Assembly: GCF_028279465.1 (NCBI RefSeq)
Contig: NZ_JANQNS010000013.1
Location: forward strand, 1-64,000
Direction: 5' to 3'
DNA: 64,000 bases
From: Parasphingopyxis sp.
Lineage (GTDB): Bacteria > Pseudomonadota > Alphaproteobacteria > Sphingomonadales > Sphingomonadaceae
Shown: piece after piece, positions 8,369-16,437 of the stretch
Layout of the letters: every line of letters starts with the position of its first letter
How positions within the stretch are numbered: the stretch's first letter is position 1
Made by a program: the position numbers and the translations under genes
The notes under the pieces: generated by a model
Database searches by the model: none
What the model was told of the DNA's origin: nothing
The model's input: only the letters and a program-made list of their open reading frames with translations

Positions 8369-9283
8369 ATGGTGCATGCAGTGACAGGCCGGGCGGAATC
8401 GGCCGAGGAATTCGGCGAGCTGATGGGGCGCATGTTCGGCCCCGCGCCGGGCGCGGAAAAGCTGCGCCCCTATGAGCCGCGTCCGACCGATGTGATCATC
8501 ACGCCCTATGGCAAATGCGGCACGACCTGGTTGCAACAGACCTTCCATCAGCTGCGCACCGGTGGTGATATGGAATTCGACGACATCTCACGTGTCGTAC
8601 CCTGGATCGAAACGGCGTTGTCGCTCGGTCTCGATATCAATGCCGAGCAGAAGGCCGAGCCGAGGGGCTTCAAGAGCCATCTCTCCTATGACGCGCTGCC
8701 CGAGGGCGCGCGCTATGTCGTCTCGCTGCGCAATCCGAAAGACGCGTTCATTTCCATGTTCCGCTTCATGGAGGGCTGGTTCATTGAGCCCGACACGGTG
8801 CCGATGGAACATTTCTACGAGGGCTGGATCACGCCGGGTCCGCAGGGCAGCAACTATTGGAGCCATTTACTGAGCTGGTGGCGGCAGCGGGACAATCCGA
8901 ATGTGCTGCTGCTGACCTATGAGCATATGATCGAAACGCCCGAGCATCATGTGCGCATGCTTGCCGATTTCTGCGGCATCCCGCTCGATGACGATCTGCT
9001 GGCGCTGACGCTCGAACGCTCCTCGCTCGCCTATATGCTCGAACACAAGGACAAGTTTGCTGATCCGATGATGCGCGCGCTGTCCGAAGAGCGATGCGGT
9101 TTCGCGCCCGGCAGCGATTCGGCGAAGGTTCGCAAGGGCGGCGTTGGCGGCCATAAGAAAGAGCTGTCGGCCGAGATTGGCGAGCGGATCGATACGGCCT
9201 GGTCGGAGCAGGTCGCGCCCGAAACGGGCCTTGCCGACTATGCCGCGCTCGATGCAGAGGTCCGGCGGCGCAATGGCGGGTGA
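8369..9283 (+). CDS. PAPS-dependent sulfotransferase
   Basis: A 304-residue cytosolic-type sulfotransferase (Sulfotransfer_1 fold). The 5'-phosphosulfate loop KCGTTW is at 49-54, and the 3'-phosphate region RNPKDAFISM begins at R121; a GGVGGHKK segment near the C-terminus fits the conserved PAPS-binding RKGxxGDWK block. It should transfer a sulfuryl group from PAPS to a hydroxyl or amine acceptor. It resembles the aryl/alcohol (SULT-like) group more than carbohydrate sulfotransferases. There is no signal peptide. A GGGGAA ribosome site lies 8 nt before the ATG. No sulfate activation genes are nearby, so the acceptor is unknown. Confidence 0.88.
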   Translation: MVHAVTGRAESAEEFGELMGRMFGPAPGAEKLRPYEPRPTDVIITPYGKCGTTWLQQTFHQLRTGGDMEFDDISRVVPWIETALSLGLDINAEQKAEPRGFKSHLSYDALPEGARYVVSLRNPKDAFISMFRFMEGWFIEPDTVPMEHFYEGWITPGPQGSNYWSHLLSWWRQRDNPNVLLLTYEHMIETPEHHVRMLADFCGIPLDDDLLALTLERSSLAYMLEHKDKFADPMMRALSEERCGFAPGSDSAKVRKGGVGGHKKELSAEIGERIDTAWSEQVAPETGLADYAALDAEVRRRNGG

Positions 9284-9292
9284 CCGGAGGCG

Positions 9293-9826
9293 CTAGGGCC
9301 GCTGCGCAAGCGCCGCGTCGAAAGCTGCATCCAGCCCCTCATGTTGGCCGCGCAGGCCGGCGACAACGCGTTCGGCCCAGTCGAAATAGTCGCGTTTGCG
9401 TTCGACCGGCCAGTCGGGCGGCGCGGCGACGATATCGTGCAGGTTACTTGTCTTGTCGGCGATTTTGACGAGCTTGGCTTCGCGCGACTTGTGCGGCGCA
9501 TGCTCGACCTGAAGCCGCTTGCGCTCGGCCTTTTCGAGCGACTTGTCGTCGGTCACTTCGCTGACAATGCCGGCGACCCGTACACCGAAACGCGCCTCGA
9601 TCTCTTCAATGCTCGTTTCGGTATCTTCCACCGTATCATGGAGCACGGCGGCGGTGAGTATCTCGATATCGTCCACGCCGTGCCGCGCCAACAGCGCGGC
9701 GACGTCCAGCGGATGGTTGATATAGGGCGTCGCATCCGCGCCTTTGCGCCGCTGATCGCGGTGCCGGTCGGCGGCGAACTGCGCGGCATCGAGCAGCAGG
9801 TGGAGCGGATTGTCGTGATTCTGCAT
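9293..9826 (-). CDS. HD-domain hydrolase, MESH1/SpoT-hydrolase-like
   Basis: This 177-residue protein is a compact HD phosphohydrolase. H22, H38 and the H63-D64 pair (VLHDTVED) plus a later KIADKTSN block are laid out as in the hydrolase half of RelA/SpoT and in stand-alone MESH1 enzymes, which remove pyrophosphate from (p)ppGpp or phosphate from NADPH. It could trim alarmone levels. I place the start at the ATG at 9826, with AAGGAG 11 nt upstream; an in-frame TTG at 9835 is too close to that site. It is divergent from the exonuclease gene, only 20 bp away, so the promoters must overlap. Confidence 0.82.
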   Translation of the reverse strand: MQNHDNPLHLLLDAAQFAADRHRDQRRKGADATPYINHPLDVAALLARHGVDDIEILTAAVLHDTVEDTETSIEEIEARFGVRVAGIVSEVTDDKSLEKAERKRLQVEHAPHKSREAKLVKIADKTSNLHDIVAAPPDWPVERKRDYFDWAERVVAGLRGQHEGLDAAFDAALAQRP

Positions 9827-9846
9827 GGTTCTCAAATCTCCTTGTC

Positions 9847-10863
9847 ATGCACTATATAAACGGAATGGCCCGTCTCGGACATTGGATAGACCCGCGCCCG
9901 GAGGGGATTTACGTGCCGGCGGCCGATATCTGGATCGATCCGTCCCAGCCCAAAGACCGCGCACTCGTGACCCATGGCCATGCCGATCATGCGCGCGGCG
10001 GGCATGGCGCGGTCTGGGCGACACCCGAAACGCTGGCGATCATGGAGGTGCGCTATGGGGAGCAGCAGGCGCAGCGGGTCGCCTATGGCGAAACGATCGA
10101 TCTTGGCGATGTCACGGCGCGGTTCGTTCCAGCCGGCCATGTGCTCGGGTCCGCGCAGATCGTGCTCGATCATGGCGGCGAACGGGTCGTCATTTCGGGC
10201 GATTACAAGCGCCGCCCTGATCCGACCTGCCCAGCATTCGAGCCCGTGCCCTGCGATATCTTCATCACCGAGGCGACGTTCGGGCTGCCGGTTTTCGTCC
10301 ATCCCGACACAAGCGAGGAAGTTGCCAAGATTCTCGATACGCTGGCGGCCAACCCGGATCGCTGCGTGCTCGTCGGCGCCTATGCGCTGGGCAAGGCGCA
10401 GCGGATGATCTGCGAATTGCGCAACGCCGGGCACGATGCGCCGCTCTATATCCATGGCGCGCTGCAGCGGCTCTGCGATCTCTATCGCGATCATGGCGTC
10501 GATCTCGGCGAGCTCAGGCCCGCGACCGATACGCCCAAGGAGGAGATGCGCGGCAGTATCGTACTCGCGCCGCCCAGCGCATTGAACGATCGCTGGTCGC
10601 GCCGCCTGCCCGATCCGATCACGGCGATGGCGTCCGGCTGGATGCGTATCCGCCAGCGCGCGCGGCAGCGCAATGTCGAGCTCCCATTGATCGTTTCCGA
10701 TCATGCGGACTGGGTCGAGCTGACATCCACTCTGGAGGAGCTACGCCCAAAGGAAGTCTGGGTCACCCATGGCCGCGAGGATGCGCTCGTCCATTGGTGC
10801 GAGACACGGCAAATCAAGGCGCGCGCCCTCGCCCTGGTCGGCCGCGAGGACGAAGACGAATAG
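9847..10863 (+). CDS. Ligase-associated DNA damage response exonuclease (MBL fold)
   Basis: A 338-residue metallo-beta-lactamase/beta-CASP-like nuclease. The metal motif THGHADH is at 42-48, and GDYKRR follows later as the Asp motif. It matches TIGR04122, the predicted SNM1/Artemis-like exonuclease of the ligase-associated repair set. The usual neighbour, an ATP-dependent DNA ligase, does not follow; the gene ends at an intergenic region. The start at 9847 lacks a good ribosome site; the ATG at 9865 (MARLGHW) is an alternative that keeps all conserved residues. The AT-rich CACTATATAAAC in the first codons probably belongs to a promoter shared with the HD gene. Confidence 0.88.
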   Translation: MHYINGMARLGHWIDPRPEGIYVPAADIWIDPSQPKDRALVTHGHADHARGGHGAVWATPETLAIMEVRYGEQQAQRVAYGETIDLGDVTARFVPAGHVLGSAQIVLDHGGERVVISGDYKRRPDPTCPAFEPVPCDIFITEATFGLPVFVHPDTSEEVAKILDTLAANPDRCVLVGAYALGKAQRMICELRNAGHDAPLYIHGALQRLCDLYRDHGVDLGELRPATDTPKEEMRGSIVLAPPSALNDRWSRRLPDPITAMASGWMRIRQRARQRNVELPLIVSDHADWVELTSTLEELRPKEVWVTHGREDALVHWCETRQIKARALALVGREDEDE

Positions 10864-10899
10864 GCGGCTAGACGCCTGCTGCACCGCGTCACAAAACTG

Positions 10900-10932
10900 A
10901 AAAAAAGGGGCTGCACCACAAGGGGCAGCCCC
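10900..10932 (-). terminator. Rho-independent terminator, minus strand
   Basis: The stem GGGGCTGC/GCAGCCCC (10907-10914 with 10925-10932, 10-nt loop) is followed on the minus strand by seven U residues (A run at 10900-10906). This is the clearest intrinsic terminator in the window. It would end transcripts from the 11.0-12.9 kb minus-strand genes, or a separate small RNA. Confidence 0.8.
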
Positions 10933-11043
10933 GTAGTATAGGAGAGGATGCCTGAAAAGGCAGTCTCTTAGTACGAGGTGCCCACTCTTGCTGCAAGTGC
11001 GAAATACAGTTTGTGCGTTGCAAAAACTGCAGCGGCGAAACAT
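10900..11043 (-). ncRNA. Candidate small RNA or structured 3' UTR
   Basis: The non-coding stretch between the DUF1801 gene and the terminator holds, on the minus strand, a GCCT-TTTC-AGGC hairpin enclosed by GAGA/TCTC (about 10941-10970), then the terminator hairpin with a U run. Two stems plus a strong terminator in about 140 nt resemble an sRNA. I see no convincing separate promoter, so it may be just the 3' UTR of the upstream operon. Confidence 0.25.
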
Positions 11044-11079
11044 TCGTGCGCGCGGGAGGATATTTGTGTCGCGCTCAAC

Positions 11080-11481
11080 TTATCGGCGGCGATAGGTCAG
11101 CGCCATCGCGATGCAATGGCGTAACGCATCGCGGGGCAAGGGCTGCGCGATATCGATGAGAATGGCGCGATTGCCGTCGATACGCAGTTGGTCGCCATAG
11201 AGTTGCCGAAATCGCTCGGCGAGATCGGTCTGGCAATGGACGTAGAGCCCGATTTCGCGGTCCGAGCCCTTATGCGCGTTGAGCCGGATCGTCGTGCCGG
11301 CCGGGTTCAGATAGGCCGGTTCGTTCCATTTGAGCGTCTCTTCGAGCGGTCCGACGCCGTCCGTCTCCGCCGCGGTATCGAGTATCAGCGCCCTGAGTTC
11401 GAGCAGGCGCTTACGCATGGCATCATCATATTCGCCGAACCGCGCTTCGACCGCCTCCGACTGAAAACCAGGCGTCGCCAT
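11080..11481 (-). CDS. DUF1801 domain protein (YdhG-like)
   Basis: The open frame extends into the preceding gene, but the ATG at 11481 overlaps the mutase stop as TGATG, which decides the start and gives 133 residues. A conserved KWNEPAYLN segment and the IRLNAHKG core mark the DUF1801/YdhG small alpha-beta fold, whose biochemical role is unsettled. Translational coupling to the phosphomannomutase suggests coexpression. A strong terminator lies about 150 nt downstream. Confidence 0.75.
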   Translation of the reverse strand: MATPGFQSEAVEARFGEYDDAMRKRLLELRALILDTAAETDGVGPLEETLKWNEPAYLNPAGTTIRLNAHKGSDREIGLYVHCQTDLAERFRQLYGDQLRIDGNRAILIDIAQPLPRDALRHCIAMALTYRRR

Positions 11482-12863
11482 CAATGCCCGGCTTGCGGGC
11501 CACGTTCGAGACCCGACTTCGCCAGTTGCCCGTCGATCTGCGCCATCAGCCGCTCGAGCCCGGCCTCGCTCTTCGCTTCGGCCCGCGCGACAAGCACGTC
11601 CTGCGTGTTGGAGGCGCGGAGCAGCCACCAGCCATCCTCGGTGTTCACCCGCGCGCCGTCCGTATCGTTGACGTTCGCGCCGTCCGCCCGCAGCCGTTCC
11701 AGCACCTCGTCGATCACCGCGAATTTGCGGCTTTCATCGACCTGAAAGCGCATTTCGGGCGTGTTGATCATATCGGGGATCGCATCGCGCAACTCCGTCA
11801 CGCTTTTGCCGAGCACATGCGCCGCCGAAATCAGCCGTACGGCGGCGTAGAGCGCGTCGTCGAACCCGTAATAATCCTGCGCGAAAAAGACATGGCCGCT
11901 CATCTCGCCGGCCAGCGGACAGCCGGTTTCCTTCATTTTGGACTTGATCAGCGAATGGCCGGTCTTCCACATCAGCGGGTCGCCACCCAATTCCGCGATC
12001 CGGTCGTAGAGCGCCTGGCTCGCCTTCACATCGGCGATAATCGTCGCGCCCGGCGCCTTGCGCAGCACGGGTTCGGCGAAGATCGCCAGCAGTTGATCGC
12101 CCCAGATCACCCGGCCCGTGCCGTCGATCGCTCCGATCCGGTCGCCATCGCCGTCGAAGGCCACTCCGAAATCGAGATTGTTCTCGGCGACGAGCGTTTT
12201 GAGGTCTGCCAGATTCGCCTCGTCTGTGGGGTCGGGATGATGGTTGGGAAAAGATCCGTCGATATCGGTGAAGAGGGTGAAATGCTCGCCGGGCAGCCGC
12301 GCGACGAGCTTTTCGAGGATCGCGCCGGCCGCGCCGTTGCCCGCATCCCAACCGATGCGGAATTCGCCGCCCGCATGGCCCGCCACGAGCCGGTCGACAT
12401 AGATGTCGGCGATGTCGACATGCTCGCTGGTTCCGCTCCCGGTTTCCCAGTCTCCGGCGGCGGCCATGGTGCCGAGCCCCTGGATATCGTCCCCGAAAAA
12501 CGCCCGGTGCTCAAATACCATCTTGAAGCCATTATAATCGGGGGGGTTATGGCTGCCGGTTATCTCTATGCCGCCATCAACCTCTAGCGTCGCCTCGGCG
12601 AAATAGAGCATCGGGGTCGGCCCCAGGCCGATCCGCACCGCATCGACGCCGCTCGCGTTCAGCCCCTCAACGAGCGCCGCTTCGAGCATCGGCGAACTCG
12701 TCCGCCCGTCATAGCCCACTGCGACCCGGCTGCCGCCCGCGCGGCGAACCAGCGTGCCGAAGCTGCGCCCGATGGCGCGCGCATCGTCTTCGCCCAGCGT
12801 TTCGCCGACGATGCCGCGAATGTCATATTCGCGCAGGGTTGTGGGGTCGAAGTGGTGGGTCAT
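11481..12863 (-). CDS. pgmG: Phosphomannomutase/phosphoglucomutase
   Basis: This 460-residue alpha-D-phosphohexomutase has the phosphoserine loop TGSHNPP with S104, the metal loop DGDGDR at 237-242, a GEMSGH sugar loop and a C-terminal RASNTQ phosphate-binding segment. Length matches bacterial dual PMM/PGM enzymes (AlgC, sphingomonad PgmG). It interconverts the 1- and 6-phosphates of mannose and glucose, supplying GDP-mannose, dTDP-rhamnose and UDP-glucose for exopolysaccharide and LPS. The start [17 protein letters not shown] is canonical. The gene symbol is by analogy with sphingomonads; manB or algC would be equally defensible. Confidence 0.9.
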   Translation of the reverse strand: MTHHFDPTTLREYDIRGIVGETLGEDDARAIGRSFGTLVRRAGGSRVAVGYDGRTSSPMLEAALVEGLNASGVDAVRIGLGPTPMLYFAEATLEVDGGIEITGSHNPPDYNGFKMVFEHRAFFGDDIQGLGTMAAAGDWETGSGTSEHVDIADIYVDRLVAGHAGGEFRIGWDAGNGAAGAILEKLVARLPGEHFTLFTDIDGSFPNHHPDPTDEANLADLKTLVAENNLDFGVAFDGDGDRIGAIDGTGRVIWGDQLLAIFAEPVLRKAPGATIIADVKASQALYDRIAELGGDPLMWKTGHSLIKSKMKETGCPLAGEMSGHVFFAQDYYGFDDALYAAVRLISAAHVLGKSVTELRDAIPDMINTPEMRFQVDESRKFAVIDEVLERLRADGANVNDTDGARVNTEDGWWLLRASNTQDVLVARAEAKSEAGLERLMAQIDGQLAKSGLERGPQAGH

Positions 12864-12961
12864 CTCGATCTCTTATATGCGTTTGGCTGGCTGGCCGGAA
12901 ACAAGGTGCGACCCCGCGTTCGGCTCTAAGTGTTACCGCTGCAAGGCACAAGCCGCCGATG

Positions 12962-13378
12962 CTATTCGCTCTGTTCGGGCACCTGATTGCGCGCTTCGCT
13001 GAGCAATATGTCGCGCGCGGCGTTGACGCGCCGGGCAAGCTCCGCCGAACCACCGACATCAGGATGCACTTTGGCGATCAACCGGCGGTGCGCGCTGCGG
13101 ATCGAGGCCTGATCGGCATCCGCGTCGACGCCGAGCAATTCGCGCGCTTCGTCCACATGCATCCGCGCCCGCCGCAACTGCTGGGAGCGATAGGCGGCCC
13201 ATGCGGCGACGCCGGCGAAACAGATCAGCGCGAGGATGCCTTGCCCGGTCGAAAACAATTTGAAGCCGAGAATCACGGCCGCGATCGCCGCCCAATCGCC
13301 GCTGTCGCTGCGCCGCAGCTTGCCCGTCCACCAGGCCCAGGCTGCGATCGCTCCGAATGCCAGCAATATGAAGTGCAT
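12962..13378 (-). CDS. Membrane-anchored J-domain protein
   Basis: The start at 13378 (AAGGG 5 nt upstream) gives 138 residues. The N-terminus has two hydrophobic segments (about 1-17 and 30-62). Residues 76-130 form a truncated C-terminal J domain with helices II and III around the H105-P-D107 motif, which stimulates DnaK ATPase activity. This layout resembles TIM14/Pam18-like or DjlA-type membrane cochaperones and would recruit DnaK to the inner membrane. It starts 7 nt after the mipZ stop, so the two share a transcript. Confidence 0.8.
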   Translation of the reverse strand: MHFILLAFGAIAAWAWWTGKLRRSDSGDWAAIAAVILGFKLFSTGQGILALICFAGVAAWAAYRSQQLRRARMHVDEARELLGVDADADQASIRSAHRRLIAKVHPDVGGSAELARRVNAARDILLSEARNQVPEQSE

Positions 13379-13385
13379 TATGCCC

Positions 13386-14177
13386 TTATACAGTCTCGAA
13401 CATATCCTGTGTAACCCCCTGTTCGGGGAGCTGCAGCGCGGCAACCATTTCCCGCAATTCCTGTCGGGCCGCGACATGGCTGAGCCCGACGCTTTCGAAA
13501 TGATCGATATCGAGCAGCGTCAGCCCGCTCGGGAAGAGTTCGCGATAGATGACGCGCTCGGAGAGCCCCGGAATCACGCGAAAGCCCACACGGCGCGATA
13601 GATCGTTCAATGCCCGCGCGACCCGCCGCATATTCTTCGCTTCGATATGCTGGAGGCGGTTTCTCAGGACGACCCAGTCCACTTCGCCGCCGCTCTGCGC
13701 CTTGGCCTTGCGCGCATCCCAGACGATCTCGGCGTAGAAGCTCGGCTTGCGGACCGTGTAACTCTCCGGATCGACTTCGCCGATCAAGTCCAGATCGACG
13801 AAACTGTCATTGATCGGTGTGACCAACGTGTCCGCGCGGGCGGCCGAAATGCGGGCCAGCGGATCGTCGCGTCCCGGCGTGTCGATAATCAGAAATTCGC
13901 TATCCTGGGTCAGCGCTTCGATGCCGCGCTCGAAACCGACCAGATTATCGGCCTCGCTGACCATGAAACGCGGCGTGGGCAGCGTTGCGCCAAGCCGCTC
14001 GGCGCTGGCCTGCCGGTTTTCGAGATAGCGGGTTGTCGTGCGTTGCCGGCTGTCGAGATCGAGCACCGCGACCTGGCGGCCCGACGCGGCGAGCGCCACG
14101 GCGGTGTGCACGGCCGTTGTCGACTTGCCGGTGCCGCCTTTCTCATTGGCGAAAACGATGAAATGGCAATCGGCCAC
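13386..14177 (-). CDS. mipZ: Division-plane positioning ATPase MipZ
   Basis: A ParA/MinD-superfamily P-loop ATPase of 263 residues. The deviant Walker A (NEKGGTGKST) is at 11-20, and the LDLDSRQRTTTRYLENR block is typical of alphaproteobacterial MipZ rather than of ParA. MipZ forms a polar gradient with ParB and inhibits FtsZ assembly, placing the septum at midcell. I prefer the GTG at 14177 (GGGGGA upstream; product begins MADCHFIVF) over the ATG nine codons earlier. It is divergent from panC and followed by the J-domain gene. Confidence 0.88.
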   Translation of the reverse strand: MADCHFIVFANEKGGTGKSTTAVHTAVALAASGRQVAVLDLDSRQRTTTRYLENRQASAERLGATLPTPRFMVSEADNLVGFERGIEALTQDSEFLIIDTPGRDDPLARISAARADTLVTPINDSFVDLDLIGEVDPESYTVRKPSFYAEIVWDARKAKAQSGGEVDWVVLRNRLQHIEAKNMRRVARALNDLSRRVGFRVIPGLSERVIYRELFPSGLTLLDIDHFESVGLSHVAARQELREMVAALQLPEQGVTQDMFETV

Positions 14178-14274
14178 GGTTCCCCCGGAGAAACTGATAC
14201 CCAAAATGAACTGGCTTGATTCGGACCCCCCGCCCGCTCACAAGCACGGCCGACATATCGGAGGCGCGAAACAG

Positions 14275-15120
14275 GTGCAATTGGAGAGACGGTTAATCGG
14301 GGTGCGCGCGGCGGTGCGCGGCTTGCGTAGCGATGGCGGCACGGTGGCGCTCGTTCCCACCATGGGCGCGCTGCACGCCGGGCATATCGCGCTGGTCGCG
14401 CGGGCCCGCGAGGTCGCCGACTATGTCGTCGCATCGATCTTCGTCAATCCGACCCAGTTTGGCGAAGGCGAGGATTTCGATGCCTATCCGCGTACCGAAG
14501 CGGAGGATGCGGAGAAACTTGAGGCGGCCGGGTGCGATCTGCTCTGGACGCCGCGGCCCGAAGAAGTCTATCCCACGGGCTTTTCGACGACGATCCGCCT
14601 GACCGGGGTCACCGAGGGCCTGTGCGGCGCATCGCGGCCCGGGCATTTCGATGGCGTCGCGACCGTCGTCGCCAAGCTCTTCAACCAGATCCGGCCCGAC
14701 TACGCCCTTTTCGGTGAAAAAGACTATCAGCAGCTTGCGCTGATCCGGCGCATGGCGCGCGATCTCGATTTCGAAGTCGAGGTTATCGGCGTGCCGACCG
14801 TGCGCGAAGCGGACGGGCTCGCGCTCTCCTCGCGCAACGCCTATCTGACCGAAGACGAGCGCGCGCGCGCCGTCGCGCTGCCGGACGCGCTTGGCGAGAC
14901 GGCCGCGGCGATCGTCGCGGGCGACGACGCGGGCGACGCGATCATCGCGGCCAAGGCGAAACTGTTCGAGGCGGGCTTCGCGACCGTCGACTATATCGAG
15001 CTACGAGACGCCGAGACGCTGGAGCCGGTCGAAACGCCTGAGCGGCCCGCCCGGCTGCTCGCCGCCGCGCGGATCGGCAAGACCCGGCTGATCGATAATA
15101 TCGCGGTGGAGATGGGGTAG
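14275..15120 (+). CDS. panC: Pantothenate synthetase
   Basis: The GTG at 14275, 10 nt after GGAGG, gives 281 residues, the usual PanC length; the open frame runs further upstream into the region divergent from mipZ. The HxGH nucleotide motif is H34-A-G-H37 in PTMGALHAGH, and FGEKDYQQ and LSSRNAYL are the family blocks that bind pantoate and ATP. The enzyme condenses pantoate with beta-alanine in coenzyme A synthesis. No panB is adjacent. Confidence 0.93.
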   Translation: MQLERRLIGVRAAVRGLRSDGGTVALVPTMGALHAGHIALVARAREVADYVVASIFVNPTQFGEGEDFDAYPRTEAEDAEKLEAAGCDLLWTPRPEEVYPTGFSTTIRLTGVTEGLCGASRPGHFDGVATVVAKLFNQIRPDYALFGEKDYQQLALIRRMARDLDFEVEVIGVPTVREADGLALSSRNAYLTEDERARAVALPDALGETAAAIVAGDDAGDAIIAAKAKLFEAGFATVDYIELRDAETLEPVETPERPARLLAAARIGKTRLIDNIAVEMG

Positions 15121-15132
15121 GGGAAGGTTTGC

Positions 15133-15242
15133 TTGTCAGAACATTGGTGCCGCGATTTTTCCGCTGAGGAAAAATTCTGACAAAGAAACCTGCCGCGCCG
15201 AGCCGAAGGCGAGGTCTGACAAAAGACTCTGACAAAAAGATC
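15133..15242. repeat. Mosaic palindromic repeat, copy C
   Basis: Modules in order: TTGTCAGAACATTG (from 15133), GTGCCGCGA, a perfect 8-bp hairpin ATTTTTCC/GGAAAAAT (15155-15162/15168-15175), TCTGACAAAGAAACC, a degenerate GC-rich half-stem, then two TCTGACAAAA strings. It shares the 8-bp stem and flanks with copy E, but the 5-nt loop differs. It lies between panC and the SEL1 gene, which point the same way. Confidence 0.75.
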
Positions 15243-15320
15243 CCAATCCCGTTAACCTTTTATTATCCATAACCGGTCAATCCCTGTTCTCGACGACAGT
15301 CAGTGAAGGGGAACAGGGTC

Positions 15321-15617
15321 ATGGCGCACAGTGCGGCAACCGCGAATTTTCTGATCGAAAGCCGTTTAAGAGACGCGGCTACGGGCGACGAGAATGCCTA
15401 TTTCGATCTCGGCATCGCCTACTCGGCGGGTACGGACGGGCTCGATATCGATCTGATCGAAGCGCATAAATGGTTCAACCTTGCCGCAGTGCGCGGGCAT
15501 GAAAAGGCGCAGCGCTGCCGAGCGGAAATTTCCGACGAAATGTCGGCGCGTGAAATTGCCGAAGCGCAGAAACAGGCGCGCGCCTGGCTCTCCTCGCTCG
15601 AACGCCGCGCCGCCTGA
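15321..15617 (+). CDS. SEL1-repeat protein
   Basis: A 98-residue all-helical protein. The segment around residues 20-58 (GDENAYFDLGIAYSAG and EAHKWFNLAAVRGH) has the A/G spacing of one to two SEL1/TPR-like repeats, which mediate protein contacts. There is no signal peptide. The ATG at 15321 is chosen over an upstream GTG at 15303 because AGGGGA is at a good distance. It stands alone between repeat copy C and a likely terminator. Confidence 0.7.
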   Translation: MAHSAATANFLIESRLRDAATGDENAYFDLGIAYSAGTDGLDIDLIEAHKWFNLAAVRGHEKAQRCRAEISDEMSAREIAEAQKQARAWLSSLERRAA

Positions 15618-15656
15618 GACGAAACAGGCCGGTCCGCGCGGGCCGGTGCCAGCCAT

Positions 15657-15682
15657 AGCGGCGGATTTACCGCTGGATTTTT
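15657..15682 (+). terminator. Likely rho-independent terminator after the SEL1 gene
   Basis: AGCGG (15657-15661) pairs with CCGCT (15670-15674) and is followed by GGATTTTT. A second GC-rich hairpin precedes it around 15628-15648. The stem is short, so strength is uncertain. Confidence 0.45.
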
Positions 15683-15730
15683 GTGGGGCTGCTCCATAGG
15701 GGTGGCCCTTATTGTTTTCGGGAATAGATC

Positions 15731-16342
15731 ATGTCCGTCACCGCCGTTCCACTCCGCCCGATACAAAAGGGTGCATTGGCCAAGCTCTGGCTCGGCATTT
15801 GCGCGCTGATTGCGGGCGCGATCGCCCTTGCCTGGTTCACCGCGACGCCCAGCGCGGCCCAGTCGCCCGAGGCCTTCCTCGCCTGGAACGGGGCACGCGC
15901 GGACGTGGTGACGACGGATTCCGGCCTGCAATATGAGGTTCTGGAAGCCGGTGACGAAGACGGTGAGAGCCCGGGACCGCAAGATGCGGCGGTAGTCAAC
16001 TATACGCTGCGCCTGCTCGACGGCGAGATTGTCGACGAAGGACAGGGCCAGCCATTTCCGCTGAGTCAGGTATTTGCTGGCTTCGGCGAAGGCGTACAGG
16101 AGATGACGGTCGGTGCGCGGCATATGCTCTGGCTTCCGCCCGATCTCTGGCTCCCGCCTGGCGTCGAACCCGGCGATCCGCCCGCGCCGCAAATGCCCTT
16201 CGATACGACCGATGTGCTGGAGTTCGAGGTCGAACTGGTCGATGTTCTGTCGCAGGAAGAGTTCATGCAGCAGATGATGCAGCAACAACAGTTGCAGCAG
16301 CAGCTCCAGGAACAGATGGGCGAAGCGCTCCCGCCGCAATAG
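15731..16342 (+). CDS. FKBP-type peptidyl-prolyl cis-trans isomerase, membrane-anchored
   Basis: This 203-residue protein has one N-terminal hydrophobic segment (about 18-40, uncleaved anchor or signal peptide ending PSAAQS) and an FKBP domain at about 45-165, with VVNYTLRLLDGEIVD and a VGARHMLWLPPDLW block replacing the canonical LIPPELAYG. It should catalyse prolyl isomerisation in the periplasm. The C-terminal tail is odd: residues after about 175 are almost entirely Q and M (FMQQMMQQQQLQQQ) and probably form a helix or coiled coil for oligomerisation. It converges on the perM-like gene across palindrome copy D. Confidence 0.85.
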   Translation: MSVTAVPLRPIQKGALAKLWLGICALIAGAIALAWFTATPSAAQSPEAFLAWNGARADVVTTDSGLQYEVLEAGDEDGESPGPQDAAVVNYTLRLLDGEIVDEGQGQPFPLSQVFAGFGEGVQEMTVGARHMLWLPPDLWLPPGVEPGDPPAPQMPFDTTDVLEFEVELVDVLSQEEFMQQMMQQQQLQQQLQEQMGEALPPQ

Positions 16343-16387
16343 GGATTCTTTTGCGAGACCTTTGGCTACGCCTCAGGCGCGGTAGGT

Positions 16388-16429
16388 TTCTTTGTCAGAA
16401 CATTGCGATAGCAATGTTCTGACAAAGAA
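16388..16429. repeat. Mosaic palindromic repeat, copy D (minimal hairpin)
   Basis: A perfect 19-bp inverted repeat (16388-16406 with 16411-16429, loop GATA) contains TTTGTCAGAA next to ACATTGC and their mirror images. This is the simplest family member. It lies between the converging FKBP and perM-like genes and ends with short U-like runs on both strands, as expected of a bidirectional terminator. Confidence 0.85.
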
Positions 16430-16437
16430 CCCCCCCG

